A stretch of 64,000 nucleotides of DNA from Typhlomys cinereus (Eukaryota; Chordata; Mammalia; Rodentia; Platacanthomyidae). The DNA lies in contig JALPQD010000004.1 in assembly GCA_023101885.1 (NCBI GenBank), forward strand, positions 7,159,421 to 7,223,420. Direction: 5' to 3'. Shown piece after piece: positions 9,941-21,367 of this stretch. A program made the position numbers and the translations under genes. The notes beneath the pieces were generated by a model. It saw nothing but the letters and a program-made list of their open reading frames with translations, did not search any database and was not told the DNA's origin. Numbering within the stretch: the first letter of the stretch is position 1; each line of letters opens with the position of its first letter.

Positions 9941-10767
9941 GTTGTTGCAGACTGAATCACACAATCCCTCATCTTCTCAGAACAGCATATGAACATCTGG
10001 GGAAACTCCAAGTGGGTCCTTCAGGCTCACAGACCTAGAGAGCAGCAGAACTATGAGGAACTAAAAGTGTTTGGTGCCATGATTACCTTCTTGACAACTG
10101 GGGGGGGGGTCTGAGGTACCGTGCCCCCTGCTTAGGAGAGATGCCAAGGCCATTGGGAAGGAGCACAGGCAGCTTGATGGCACGCGGGAAAGCAATGTGG
10201 GGGAAGGATGATGATGTCGAACCCAAGCAACTTGTGACGGAGCACACGGGAAGATGTGGTCTTCCCCTCCTCTCAGTCCACGCGGCATATATAGGGTCTG
10301 TTCTGCCCTGAAGCCCCCCAGAAAGATCCTGCTCATGATTGGACATTGAGATTATTTCCTCAAGCTCAGTCCTCGCACACAGGATTAGCCAGGTGTGGAC
10401 CCTGGAAGTCTGGCTTCTTGGGAAAGAAGTGTCCTACTTTCCCGGGAGGACTAGATTAATATAAAGTCCCCTCACAGCCTCTGGGGACTGTGCTATCAGG
10501 AACAGAGCCACACAGAGCAGACGCACATCTGGTGACAACGTTATCTGTGCTCCTGGATACAGTTGGGCCTGATGCCCACATACGCATGGATTTTTCTCCC
10601 GGTTACATAAGTTTTCGTGATTGTGATGGCTGATGCTTGCCGGTCACTCACTGTCCTTCTTGTCCGTCAAAGAGAATCCTGGTTTTCTTTGAATCACAGA
10701 GGAAATTAGCTGGAGGATCTGTGCAGACTTCAGTGAAGGGGGGAAATACTTCCTCTTTGCACCCTCT
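9941..10767. other. Unique DNA, nothing recognised
   Basis: Includes a TATA-like catatatagg at about 10286 without other promoter signs. No repeat family was recognised. Confidence 0.45.
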
Positions 10768-10776
10768 CCACCTGGA

Positions 10777-10814
<38 letters not shown>
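10768..10814. repeat. (CA)n microsatellite
   Basis: About 23 CA units. Confidence 0.95.
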
Positions 10815-10816
<2 letters not shown>

Positions 10817-10859
10817 TTTGTTTTCAGGCTTCTAGTTACTTACAGGGAAAAAAAAACAG

Positions 10860-11350
10860 TTCATTTATGTGGCTGTATTATATTTGCGTGACTGACACCT
10901 GCAGCCGAACACAGTCCCAATGGACAAGATGGCATCCCACCGCCACTCATTGCACACCGGAAGGAGCTGTGAAGAGCTGGGGAACAACAAGGTGTCAGCG
11001 AGACCCGGCTACAGGGAGCATTTCGCAATCGGTGGAGAAAGCTGTAAGCGGAATATGTTGCATCTCCATCCACGGCAGGTCCAAGAGCGTTTGGCCTCAG
11101 TGCATGCTGGGAGTCCAGTTCCAAGACAGCAAGAGGCACCAGCTGGTGGTCCAAGGCATCCCAAAGGCAGCGCAGAATTCCAGAAGGATCTGTCCCTGAC
11201 TGACAGGAGGCAACTCTCGGAACACTTCAGAGGCATATCTCCAGCTGCAGATTCTGGATCCTTTGGAATCTTCTAGAATTTCCCAGTGTGAGCTCCAGAG
11301 GCATTTAGAGTCACGATATTTCAGAGACTAAATAATACTTTAGATTTATA
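10860..11350. other. Unique DNA with a 118-codon chance ORF
   Basis: An ORF at 10920-11276 (+) overlaps two others in different frames. I see no family similarity, start context or splice structure, and I do not call it a gene. Confidence 0.4.
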
Positions 11351-11354
11351 GAAT

Positions 11355-11455
11355 GCTAAGTTGGCCCTGACGGTCATGGCTGCAATCCCAGCCCTGGAGA
11401 AGCTGAGACAGGAGAATGGCCAGGAGTTGAAGACCTGCTTGGGCATTTCGACAGG
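11355..11455 (+). repeat. B1 SINE fragment
   Basis: gtcatggctgcaatcccagc, then agctgagacaggagaatggc and caggagttgaagacctgctt follow the B1 body, with degradation. Confidence 0.65.
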
Positions 11456-12784
11456 CTAAGGAGCTCAGACGGCTGCGTAGGATGATGGCAGCGGCAGCAG
11501 CGGGTACATGCATTCACCAGGGAAATACCCACCACCACCATCATCACCGCACAACTTTATGTCCAGGGTCACCCCAGAAGGTCCTGCCCACTCTGTAAGG
11601 AGGGTCTTCCCTCACTGGCTAACGCTTGCTGCTGGCATTTACCCAGACCCATCCTGAGGCACACCTCTTTGTTGACTCCAGGTCCCATCAGGTCAGATGT
11701 CAAGATGAACCACTGAGGTCCTCGAGGTGCCTGGAGGTCGGTTCGTGGCCGGCCCTCAAGGGTGGAGCCCAACGACGCTCTAGGCTCAGCTCCCACTGCC
11801 CTGTATGGGCTCCGATGATCCCATCCACCAGTCCTTTAGCCTGCCATTCAAGGCTCTGTCCCGCCTTTTAGCTTCTGATGCACACAGGTCGAAGTTGCCT
11901 CCCTCGGGCCCTTGCACAGGCTGAGGTGAATGGCATCTTACACCTTATTCAAGTCAGCCCCAAGGGCCAGCACCCCCTCCCCAAGACTCCCAGCTGGAAT
12001 GGCCCAGGGTCTGGGTACCATAGACACGGACAGACGACAGGTTTGGGACCCGGTCCTGTAGATGTTAACCTCCTCAATATCCTCCCAAACCACCCACACT
12101 TCTGTATCATCACGGCCGCTGCCTCCTGGACCAGATTCCATCCTCTGTTCCCTAGGCAACGGCAGCATCTTCTAGCTGGGCCCCCAGCCTGGATGCTGCT
12201 TCTACTCTCTCTGTTCCCCACACGGCAGCTGGAGGGATCCGGATGCAGCGGCCATGCTGCCCAGGCCTTCCCTTGCTCATAACCTTCTCGGACATCACCA
12301 CGCTCACATCCAAAGGTGATCGACGCCCGCCCACCTGCCTGACCTTGTCTCGGGCCATGCCGGCCTTAGGCCAGCAGCAGCAGCGTCCCCCAGCACCCAC
12401 ACCTACTATGTGTCTCCTGGGAGCATGCTGTCCCCTCCCTCTGCTTGCTGCATCTGTCGTGACGCTGCCCTAACAAGCATGCCCACCCCCTCTCCATGGT
12501 ATGCTCAACTCAAGATGGCACCTGGTGCTTTGCATGCCCATCATGAGTGGTGGGCATCTGTTTCACGTCCCTCCCTTTGGGGATCCAAGCCCTGGACATG
12601 CGCCATCTGAAATGTCATGAGGACTTATGACAGGGAAACAAAGAAGGTGGATGGACCGTGGTCATGTACTTGGAGTCAGCTTTCCCACGAAGCAGCAGCC
12701 ATTCCCAGGGCCAGCAGGGATGGGGAGGACGCTGCCTTGTCCCTGGATGAAGAGAAAGGACCAGATGCTCACTCCCCGTGATGA
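11456..12784. other. Unique GC-rich DNA, nothing recognised
   Basis: Only a short CACCAT-rich stretch at about 11530. No exon or named repeat. Confidence 0.45.
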
Positions 12785-12785
12785 G

Positions 12786-12985
12786 TTTCACACCGCACAG
12801 GCTATCCTCAGCCTCGCTATGTAGCCAAGGATAGCCCCGAACTCCCAATCCTCCTGCCTCCACCTCCCAAGCCCTGAAATGACAGGTATGTGCCAGGTGT
12901 GTGCCACCCACGCCTGGCTAGTGAGGTGCTGGGGATGGATCCCAGGGCTTTGGGCCTGCTGCATGGATGCTCTACTCACTGAGTT
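12786..12985 (-). repeat. ID-B1 composite SINE, antisense
   Basis: Antisense B1 (ctatgtagccaaggatagcc, gaactcccaatcctcctgcc, gtgtgccacccacgcctggc) runs into the antisense ID part (ggggatggatcccagggctt, atgctctactcactgagt). This mirrors the copy at 2551-2755. Confidence 0.8.
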
Positions 12986-13439
12986 GTGTCCGGATCAAAC
13001 GCTTCCAACCCATCTGGATGACGACTCCATTTAAACCTTTCAGCTTCGGGTGGACTTTGAGCCTGGAGGTCATGTCCACAACCTCCCAACCCTCCAACCA
13101 CGATTCTGTCTGTCCTCTTGCCCCAGCTGCCGGTTCACTCTGAAGTGACCCCTCTCTTGAAATCGGCAGCTGCGCAGACACAACTCCTCTTGCCCTCGGC
13201 TCACAGGACAGTGCCTGGCACCTGGTGGCACCAGGTCAGTGTGACAGCAAGTGAGGGATGGATGTCCTCTGCTGCCCCTGCTCATTGGACACCATCCGCC
13301 CTCCCATCGTCCATGGCTCTCTGTCCTGTCTGTCACAGAGTAAAAACTCAGAGGGCGCAGGTGGCCCTTGCAAGCATGTAAGCACGCCGTGGCTCATGCC
13401 TCAGCAACCAGAGGGGGCATGCCCAAGCCACGGGGAGTC

Positions 13440-13862
13440 ACAGGATGTGTGTGTGTACATGTGCGTCTGTGTTAGTGTGTATGTGTGTGCATGTGTTAGT
13501 GTCAGTGTGTGTGAATATATGCATGCATGTGTTGATGTGTGTGTGCTTGTGTTAGTGTGTGCATGTTAGTGTGTATGTATACACCTGTGTTAGTGTGTAT
13601 GTGCGTGTACAAGTGTTCATGTGTATGTGAGTTAGTATGTATGCATGTGTGCATATGCACTTGCATATGTTTCTGTGTGCAATATGTTAGTGTATATGTG
13701 CACATGTGTTGGCATGTGTATTTGTATGCTAGTATGTGTGCATGTGTTCATGTGTGTAGGTCTTAATGTGTGTGCACATGTATGTTCGCCTGTGTGCACA
13801 TGGTTGTAGGTTAGTGTATGCATGTGTTAATATGTATGTGTGTGCACATGTGCCTGTGGGGG
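13440..13862. repeat. GT-rich array with recurrent gtgttagtgtgt unit
   Basis: About 420 bp of GTGT, GCATGT and GTTAGTGT units. The core ttagtgt recurs at least seven times, giving a degenerate 20-40 bp minisatellite periodicity on top of the dinucleotide. Confidence 0.9.
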
Positions 13863-14100
13863 GTGCATACACGTGACTCCCCTCAAGCATCTTCCTCCAC
13901 CGCTCTTACCTGGTTTACGAGAGGGGGACCCTTCACTAATCTGAGCCAGGGGAATCCGCCAGGATGGCGGGGAGCCCCAGAGATTTGCCTGTCTTCACCT
14001 GAAGAGGGCACCACCATGTCTGGCTCTTTGCATAGATTTGAACTCAGTTCCTGTGCTTGTAAGATGACCTAACTGGCTGAGTGTCCGCCCAGCCTGACAC
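13863..14100 (-). repeat. Possible degraded SINE, antisense
   Basis: tttgcatagatttgaactca, then gacctaactggctgagtgtc resembles the reverse of a tRNA-like SINE head (fgaactca as B-box side, then a gctgag A-box side). The family was not resolved. Confidence 0.3.
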
Positions 14101-14563
14101 GGGGTCAAGTGAGCACTGGGCAGTGAAAGAGGAGGTGGTCTGACAAGACTGCGGACCACAGGATTCCATTCGAATGACCGTCCAGAAAAGGCAATGAGTG
14201 GGAAGAGCAAACAGAGTTCAGGGAGTTCTGGGGCGGGCAGGGGTGAGGGTGGTGGGGGTGTGTGTCAGGGTTCAGAGAGAGGAATGAATAAAGAAGGGGA
14301 GGTTAAACTCTTCCACAGGACACTATGTTGGAGGAGATCCGTAGAACTCTCCAGAGCAAGCAGTAGGTCTCGGGGCATGCAGATTTTAAGGAAGTCACAC
14401 TAGTCAGTGATGGACATGGGTATCACCCTTGGGTCACGACTTCCAAGTAGGCCGGAGGGACGCAGGGTTAGAGCTGGAGGCGTGGACGCCATCATGATCC
14501 ATTGGGGTGGGTGGTGCAAGGAAGTCTTAGGACCAGAGCTCAGAGGAGGGAGGAGATGAGCAT

Positions 14564-14720
14564 GGGCTGGGGGTGTGGCTCAGTAGCGAGTGATAGACCA
14601 GAGTCCTACAGTGAGGGGCTGGGGGCGTGGCTCAGGAGCCCAGTGATAGACTAGAGTCCTCCAGTGAGGGGCTGGGGGCGTGTCTCAGGTTAGAGCTGCC
14701 TAGACCAGCTCAGTGATAAT
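14564..14720 (+). repeat. Three tandem ~52-bp units derived from an ID-like head
   Basis: Units start with gggctgggggcgtggctcag at 14564, 14616 and 14669 (periods 52 and 53 bp), each followed by agtgatagaccagagtcct or a variant; the third is shorter and altered. The unit resembles the A-box half of an ID/tRNA SINE head. Confidence 0.7.
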
Positions 14721-14849
14721 TTGGGCTGTGTTTAATGGGAAATTATCTGCCTAGAAGCCACCAATGAAAGACTGGGGTGTGGATCACTGATAGGACAGTT
14801 GTCTGGTATATAGGCCCTTGGTTCCTTTCAATGTTGCAAAAAATATAGA

Positions 14850-14925
14850 TAGAAGAAGAAAAGAAGGAGGAGGAGGTGGAGGAGAAGGAGGAGGAAGAAG
14901 AGGAGGAGGAGGAGAAGGAGGATAG
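14850..14925. repeat. (GGA/GAA)n polypurine tract
   Basis: Pure A/G strand with GGAGGA and GAAGAA units, directly followed by the GATA array. Confidence 0.9.
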
Positions 14926-14929
14926 ATAA

Positions 14930-15145
14930 TGATGGATGATGATAGGTAGATAGAAGATAGATATAGATACATAGATGATAGACGGGTAGATGATAAATTG
15001 ATAGATAATAGATTGATAGATGATAGATACATGATATATAGGTAGAAGATAGATATAGACAAACATGATAGATGATAGATAGCTACATGATAGATGATAG
15101 ATAGAGATAGAGCTGTAGACATAGATAATACATAGATAAGTGATT
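14930..15145. repeat. (GATA)n-type array
   Basis: GATA, GATG and ACATAGATA variants over about 215 bp. Many WGATAR matches arise simply from the repeat. Confidence 0.9.
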
Positions 15146-15460
15146 GAGAGCAGGCGATGGCATCTTACCAAGCTGTCATCTTAGGATGAGCAGCAGTGAG
15201 ACAAGTGCATGGCGGAACCTCTCTGGATACGGCTGAGGAGGGGGCGTTTCCCCTGGGTGGGCCTCCTTCCCAATCCATGTCCCCAGATTCTTTGAAAGGA
15301 AAGCATTGAACAAGCCCATTGATTGATGGACAGTCTATAAGAACTGCTCACCAGTGCACCTGAGCAGACAAGAAAGTACGATGGTCACAGCCAAGAGCAC
15401 ACTGAGGGCAGCAGAGGGGCGAATCCCCCGTGGGATCTCGGGAAAGGACACAGGCTGAAA

Positions 15461-15632
15461 GCTGTTGAGGGCAAGATGGCTCAGCAGGTGAAGGTGATTG
15501 CTGCCAAGCCTGAAGACCTCAGTTCAATTCCCAGATCCTCACAGTAGAAGAAAAGAACCCACTCCACACAGTTGTTCTCTGACTTCTGCAATGCAGCATG
15601 GCAGGCAGATACATACACACCCAGAATAAGGA
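15461..15632 (+). repeat. B3-like SINE
   Basis: Head gagggcaagatggctcagca, then ttgctgccaagcctgaagac, B box ctcagttcaattcccag, then gttgttctctgacttctgc and a CA-rich end. This is the B3 (B2 superfamily) layout of rodents. Confidence 0.85.
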
Positions 15633-15977
15633 CATATTCAGTTTTTAAAAACACCATTTAAAGAAGGTACAACTTCTCAATAACCATGATAGTGAATCAA
15701 CATTGTTCATCACTGATGACAGATGCACTACATTGACGTCAGGTATTTGCGGCACTAGGCACGGACACCTGGGAATCTATACTGCCTTTACCAAGTTTCT
15801 GTATGTCTGCAACTTACGCAGCAAGAGAGGTCTGCCCACAGGGATGTTGGCACAGCACAGCACACACCACATGGCTAAAGGGAAGACGCTGCTGGAGAAC
15901 AGATTCCATGCATCCCTAGACTTCGACCCAGCGGGGAGAAGATACCAGAAAAAGACCCTGGGAACTGTGCACACAAC

Positions 15978-16140
15978 CAGAGTCCACTCACTCGGGAGGC
16001 CGAGACAGGAGGATCTTGAGTTTCAAAGCCAGTTGGCTACATAGCACCCCTGTACTACAAGAAGAAGTGTGGCCCGGGGAGGTGGCTTGATTAGCACAGA
16101 GCTTAACATGCCTGAGCACCTGGACTGAATGCCAGAGACA
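15978..16140 (+). repeat. B1 fragment followed by ID-like head
   Basis: ctcgggaggccgagacagga, tcttgagtttcaaagccag and gctacatagcacccctgt are B1-like (15978-16060). ggggaggtggcttgattag with cttaacatgcctgagcacc and ctggactgaatgccag is ID-like (16068-16140). Confidence 0.6.
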
Positions 16141-16231
16141 CATGTGAAAAAGCTGAGCTGGTGATGTGTGATTCAAATCCCAGGGAGGCAGGGTTTTGAG
16201 GAGCAACACCCATGGTTATCTCTATCCTGCA

Positions 16232-16990
16232 TTACACGCACATACACACATACATGTGTGCACATACAAACACGCAAGCATTCACACACACTGTCACATG
16301 AGCATTCATGCAACACACATGCACAGTGTACATGCATGCACTTCATGCATACATACTTTCTCACACACATATACACATGCATATATGTATATATATATGA
16401 TCTCACATGCACATGCATGCACACACTGTCATATGAGCATGCATACATACACATACGTGGACACATACATACTTCTGCATGCATACACACATCCACAGTC
16501 ACATGAACATGCATGCACACACATAACACTCACATACATTCATACACATACTTTCTCATGCATATATACACATGCAGGCATATAAGCTCATATGCATATG
16601 CATGCACACATACACACGTTCATATACATGCACACACAAACATGTATGCACACATAGGTGCAGTTGAACTCACATGGGCATATATATGCATGCTCACTCT
16701 CACACATAAGCACACAAAATGCATACATTCACAGGCACATGAACACATACCTGTGCATACATATGCATTCACAGACATACGTGCACCCACACAGGTCATG
16801 CGCATGCTTGTGCACATGCATACATACACACATGCATGCACGCACATAGGCATATACATACACTCACAAACATACATGCACCCACACAGATCGTGTGCAT
16901 GCTCGTGTACAAGCACATGCATGCATGCATGCATGCATGCACGTACAAATACAACCAAGCACGTGCACACACACGAGCACACACACAACG
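16232..16990. repeat. Long CA/ATGC alternating array
   Basis: About 760 bp of CACA, CATA, CATGCA and CATATG units, almost strictly alternating purine-pyrimidine. It includes a (TGCA)n-type run at 16917-16940 and (AT)n at about 16380-16400. Translated ORFs are artefacts. Confidence 0.95.
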
Positions 16991-17359
16991 GCTCGTGTCT
17001 ATGACACCATTTATGTAAGATCTTAGAGAATGTCTGCTCCCGTCTAGACCTGACGATGGAGGAAGGAATGGGAGGAAGGGTGGAAACTCAAGCAGCAGCT
17101 CTGGTGTGTGGGGCGTGTGGGGAACATGGATGGGGCGGTGCTCCCACAGTTTAGAACTCATCAGCGACTGCTGAGCCGCTCGCCTTAGACAAGCACAGCT
17201 GGCATCGAGTCAGCTGCGTTCAGCGAAGCCTTCTAGAGGTGACTGTCTGAGAGAAGAGAGGTCACACTGGGGTGCTGGGCTCTGTCCATGGGGACACCAC
17301 AAGGTGGCCCTGGCGGAGGCTCCTGGCTCCGGTGGGCTCCGAGCACCAGCAGTGGCTAA
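16991..17359. other. Unique DNA with one CTCF-like motif
   Basis: ccacaaggtggccc at 17297-17310 matches 12 of 14 positions of the common CTCF core. Nothing else is recognised. Confidence 0.3.
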
Positions 17360-17379
17360 TTCCCCTTCCCCGGGGGATG

Positions 17380-17470
17380 CTGGGAAACCAGGCTTCATTA
17401 GCCGAGGCCGGGCCTGGTGGAGCTCGTGTTTGTTAAAGATTAATGGGGTGTCTCCAGAGTGAGAGCGGAG
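17380..17470. promoter_or_regulatory. Small AT-rich candidate element
   Basis: ttcattagccgagg and gtttgttaaagattaatggg (forkhead-like GTTTGTT plus ATTAAT) in GC-rich surroundings. Confidence 0.25.
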
Positions 17471-18171
17471 GGGTCTCCCGGCCTCGTTTCTTCCCAGTGG
17501 CCCCCTGCCATGCTCAGGGGCTGCCAGAGGGAGGGGCTTCGGGAGCTAATGGGCCTCGACCTGCCTCCTGTGGACCTTGATTCCACCACAGATCAGAGAG
17601 GGGGAGAGATGCCTGCGCCCCCGGGGCTCTTGCTGACAAGACCCCAGAACTCTAGCATCCAAAGGCGTGTGGTCCCCTCAAAGCAGCTGCCCTGGAATGC
17701 CCAAAGATACCACCATTGCTTGGATATGGGGATCGCTCTCCATTGAAGCCATCTTCAGAAAGAACGAGGGATTCGGTGACCAAGTGCCCAGCTCCGGGTG
17801 GATCCGGCCGATGGAACAGTTGCGGCCTGGGTAGTAGCCCTGCTAACCTGTGTCCACCATCTCTGACCTGAGTCTCAGCTGAGTGAAGACCCAGATTTGT
17901 CCTGCTTTCTCTCTGCTGAGTTCCAGACTCCTTCCCGAGACATCCAGCAGATGCTCAATAGTTGTGGCCCCATCAACACATCTATGTTCATTCCCACCAC
18001 TATCCTGGAGCAGGTTTCCTAGTGGAAACTCGCCCACCTTCTGGGCAGCCCCCCCCCCAGGAGGCCTTTACTTCCTGTTTTGCTCATGAAGTGACTTGAC
18101 AAAGTAGAATATGTAGAGTTCACCAGCTCAAAACCACAGGGCCTTTGCACACATTGCATAGGAGCTGCAAC

Positions 18172-18352
18172 CTGGTGTGTGTGTGTGTGTGTTTGTGCAT
18201 GTGTGTGTGCACACCATAGCACACACGTGGAGATCAGAGGACAACTTTCAGAAGTCGGTTCTCACCTGCCTCCTTGCAGGATCTGGGATTCAAACTCGGG
18301 TCTCCAGGTTTACATGCAACTGCTTTTATCCACTGCACCATCTCGCTGGCCC
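18172..18352 (-). repeat. B3-like SINE, antisense
   Basis: GT-rich start, then cgtggagatcagaggacaac, ggatctgggattcaaactcg, and cactgcaccatctcgctggc, the reverse of a B3/B2-type head. Confidence 0.8.
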
Positions 18353-18525
18353 TGATGTGATATATTTCTTTTTAAGCAACGGATTCAGGTTTGTTAGTTT
18401 TGTTTGTAATATTATTTTTTAGTCTTTGACACATTCATACAGAAATACCATGAGTGAGTTCACATCTCCTTCGCCCCTTACTGATGTAATATTCTTAAGA
18501 AAGGAATTTTAGCCCCATGCAAACT

Positions 18526-18660
18526 GCCAAGGATGGGGCTGCTGGGGTCTGATGGATGAAGGACAGGAGGCTGCCAGATGGGTCCCAACCCAGGACCGGA
18601 TGGAAGGGAGTCAGGAAGCGGGACACCCACACTGGCATGCACACACCCACACATTCACAT
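18526..18660 (+). repeat. Local duplication, copy 1 (135 bp)
   Basis: Starts gccaaggatggggctgctgg and ends at cacacattcacat. Nearly identical to 20182-20315, with only a handful of substitutions. Copy 1 carries just the first 25 bases of the CA-rich tail that is long in copy 2. Confidence 0.9.
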
Positions 18661-18689
18661 TCGTTCAACAGAACGAATAATGTCTGCTG

Positions 18690-18900
18690 GACATGGAGAT
18701 TGTTATCATCGTATGCATAATATGATACAACATATTTTACCTATATAGACCCTCAGTGGAGTATTATTCAGCCGTGGAAAGGAACGACTTCGGGCACTTG
18801 CTCTCGAGTGGTTGGCTCTGAGAACGGGCAGCTTCCTGAAAGAAGCCATGCTCAGAGACCGAGTGCCAGACGGTTCTGTGTACATGCAAGCTGTGCCAAC
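18690..18900 (+). repeat. Old L1 3'-end fragment
   Basis: gtggagtattattcagccgt is the signature of the L1 ORF2 C-terminal coding end (sense). It is followed by a degraded 3' region with cttcctgaaagaagccatg. No coding capacity is left. Confidence 0.6.
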
Positions 18901-19039
18901 CAGAGGGGGCAACAGGGATGCGGAACCAGAAGACCAGCGGGCGTCAGGGTGGGGAGCTGGGAGTGATGCTTATACTAGGGCGCGGTGCTATCTGCTCAGT
19001 GCTGTGAAAGTGGCACGCTAAGCGTGGGGAGGGCACTTG

Positions 19040-19240
19040 AGTGTGTGTGCCTGTGGAGGTCCAGGGGGACCTCGGGAATCACCCTGGATTGCTCTACCTC
19101 CTTATTGCTTTGCTCCGCCTTGCAGGGACAGACTCGCAGATCCTTGTCATTTCTGTCTGGCATTTTTATGTGGGATCTGGGACCCTTTTGCTTGCGAGAC
19201 AAAGGCTGGAACCCCTGAACTGCCTCCCCAGCCCCACAGT
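19040..19240 (-). repeat. Lineage-specific SINE, family A, antisense, tailless
   Basis: gtgtgcctgtggaggtccag, gggaatcaccctggattgct, tgtctggcatttttatgtgg, cttgcgagacaaaggct and ctgcctccccagcccc follow family A from body to tRNA-like head. The CA tail is only a few units. Confidence 0.85.
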
Positions 19241-19285
19241 GAATCTGATGTGTAGAATGAATATCATCTCAATTTTCAAATCCAT

Positions 19286-19478
19286 GACAAGGGCCTGGGA
19301 TGTGGCTCAGCAGCAGAGCGCTGGTCTTGCACCCTCAAAGCCCCGGGCTCTGTCCCAGCGCTGGGTGAACTGGGCGTGGTGGCACATACCTGCCTTCCCA
19401 GCGCGTGGGAGGTGGCAGCTGGAGGACAGGGAAACGTCTAGGCCGGCAAGTTGCACAGACCCTGTCTCCAGAGACAAC
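19286..19478 (+). repeat. ID-B1 composite SINE
   Basis: ID head: gggcctgggatgtggctcag, gcagagcgctggtcttgc, gggctctgtcccagcgctg. B1 body: gggcgtggtggcacatacct, gtgggaggtggcagctggag and accctgtctccagagac. Confidence 0.85.
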
Positions 19479-20181
19479 AGGCCCCTGCTGAACGCCATGT
19501 CACCCTCTAAAGAAAGACGGGGCCTGTGTAGGTACCCAGGGGCAAGGTGAGAGGGGTGGGGGTCCAAGGTCACGTGGCCTCCTGGGGGGCCCTTCCTGGC
19601 TACCCTGGCTCAGAGCATCCCTCTGTTGACCTGACTTGTTCTCCTTGCTCCTTGGCAAGCCTCGTGGGTTGATCTGCTGTCTGTGTATCCGTTCCAGAGA
19701 GGCAAGTGAGATGTGTGTGCCCGGTGGTCCTGGCAGCCCACCTGCCCAGATACATGCTGCACGCTCAAGCAAGACATGGATGCATGGATGGATGGATGGA
19801 TGGATGGGTGCAAGCTGGAGCAAACAGGCTTCCCAGATGTTGAAAGACACATGGATTAGAGACAGGAGAAGAATCCCAGGTTTATTCAAGACCATGAAAC
19901 AGAATGAAAGCTCCTGCCGAGTGCCCCAGCATCCTGGTGGGAGAGGCCGACCAGTCCCCAGCCGGCAGAGCCAAGATCTTCTCAGGCCTCCATGTGTGGA
20001 GCCCCCCCCCCGCCCCCGGCTGTCAGGCACACTGCTGAGCACGCCTGGCTCTGGGGACCCCTGCTCAGAGAAACGGGGAATTAGCGGAGTTTGCTGAGTA
20101 AACACTGCCAGGCAGGAGCTGCCGCAGGACAGGGTTTAACCCGCGTCCTGTTTGCCAGCAAAGATTCCCAGCCCGCTGCGG

Positions 20182-20315
20182 CCAAGGATGGGGCTGCTGG
20201 GGCCTGATGGATGAGGGACAGGAGGCCGCCAGACGGGTCCCAACCCAGGACCGGATGGAAGGGAGTCAGGAAGCGGGACACCCACACTGGCATGCACACA
20301 CCCACACATTCACAT
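20182..20315 (+). repeat. Local duplication, copy 2
   Basis: Same segment as 18526-18660, here continuous with the long CA array, which suggests this may be the source copy. Confidence 0.9.
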
Positions 20316-20773
20316 GTATGCACAACTCATACACCCACACACACATACACACATGCACACATACTTGCATATACACATATGCACACACAAGCACTCACAT
20401 GCTTCACACACACTCGCACGCACATACTCACATGGCATATACAACACATACAAACATGTGGACACATGTACACACTCAGACTCTGGCACACACCATTCGC
20501 ATGCACACACAACTCATGCACACATGCATACACATGTGCGTGAACACATGCACATACAAACAACACACACTCATGTAGACACACTCATATACGTATGTGC
20601 ACATATATACACTCACACACATACATGCATGTGTGCACCACATCACAAGAAATCACCCTGCCTCACACACATACACCACATCCACACATACACTCGTACG
20701 TGCTCATATACACACATGCACACAGACATGCATACACACACCACTTCTCAAGAAATCACCATCTCACGCACAT

Positions 20774-20807
<34 letters not shown>

Positions 20808-20815
20808 CCTGCTTC
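20280..20815. repeat. CA/CATA-rich array
   Basis: About 530 bp of CACA, CATA and CATGCA with a perfect CA core at about 20774-20803. An internal unit containing caagaaatcacc recurs at 20645 and 20748. Confidence 0.95.
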
Positions 20816-21365
20816 ACAGTGAATTCCCCTGCCTTACACGATCTAAAAAGGCCGCAGAAACCGGGCCCTCTCCAGCTCCTGTCCCGCCGTGGAGCCTGAC
20901 TCTAGCCAGTCTCTCTGCGTGCTATTCTGACTACATTAGGAACGAAGCGTGTCTGTTTTCTCCCACTAAGTGTGACTTATGAACAGAACATGGACCACAG
21001 AGATGGGAGGAGGTAGAGAAATCTGTCACTGGGTTTGAGGCCCAGGACCCTGGACAAGGACGGTCCAGGGATGTGGGGATCTCGTGCTAAGCAGCCATAG
21101 GGTCTCCTAAGGGATCTGAACAGCCTGGCCCACAACTGGCACCCCAGTTTCCTGGGCACTTCCTTCCAGGGTGCCCACTGCGGTGGCCAGGGCTTCCGAG
21201 GCAGACCAGCATCTGAAAACAGGTGTCATTCTAAAAGTCCCAGGAGACCATGGGCAGCTAAACCTGAGGGGTTCCAGAGGACCCCACACCATCTGTAAGA
21301 CAGCCCCACTTTCTTCTCTGCCAGCTCTGACCACTGTCTCGCCCATCCCCTGTCCCTCAGCCTGA
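20816..21365. other. Unique DNA, nothing recognised
   Basis: No repeat family, exon or motif cluster identified. Confidence 0.45.
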
Positions 21366-21367
21366 GG

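Noticed and set aside
9359..10011. His-rich and Ile/Thr-rich minus-strand ORFs of about 200 codons
   Set aside because: They are the translation of the GAT/GGT triplet array; all frames remain open because the period is three.
10920..11276. 118-codon ORF in unique DNA
   Set aside because: No similarity or splice context recognised; overlapping ORFs in other frames have equal claim.
14930..15145. Dense GATA-factor binding cluster
   Set aside because: WGATAR matches arise from the GATA microsatellite itself and carry no independent information.
18893..18917. CTCF-like accagagggggcaac (similar at about 13403)
   Set aside because: The left half of the CTCF core does not fit, so these are too weak to list.
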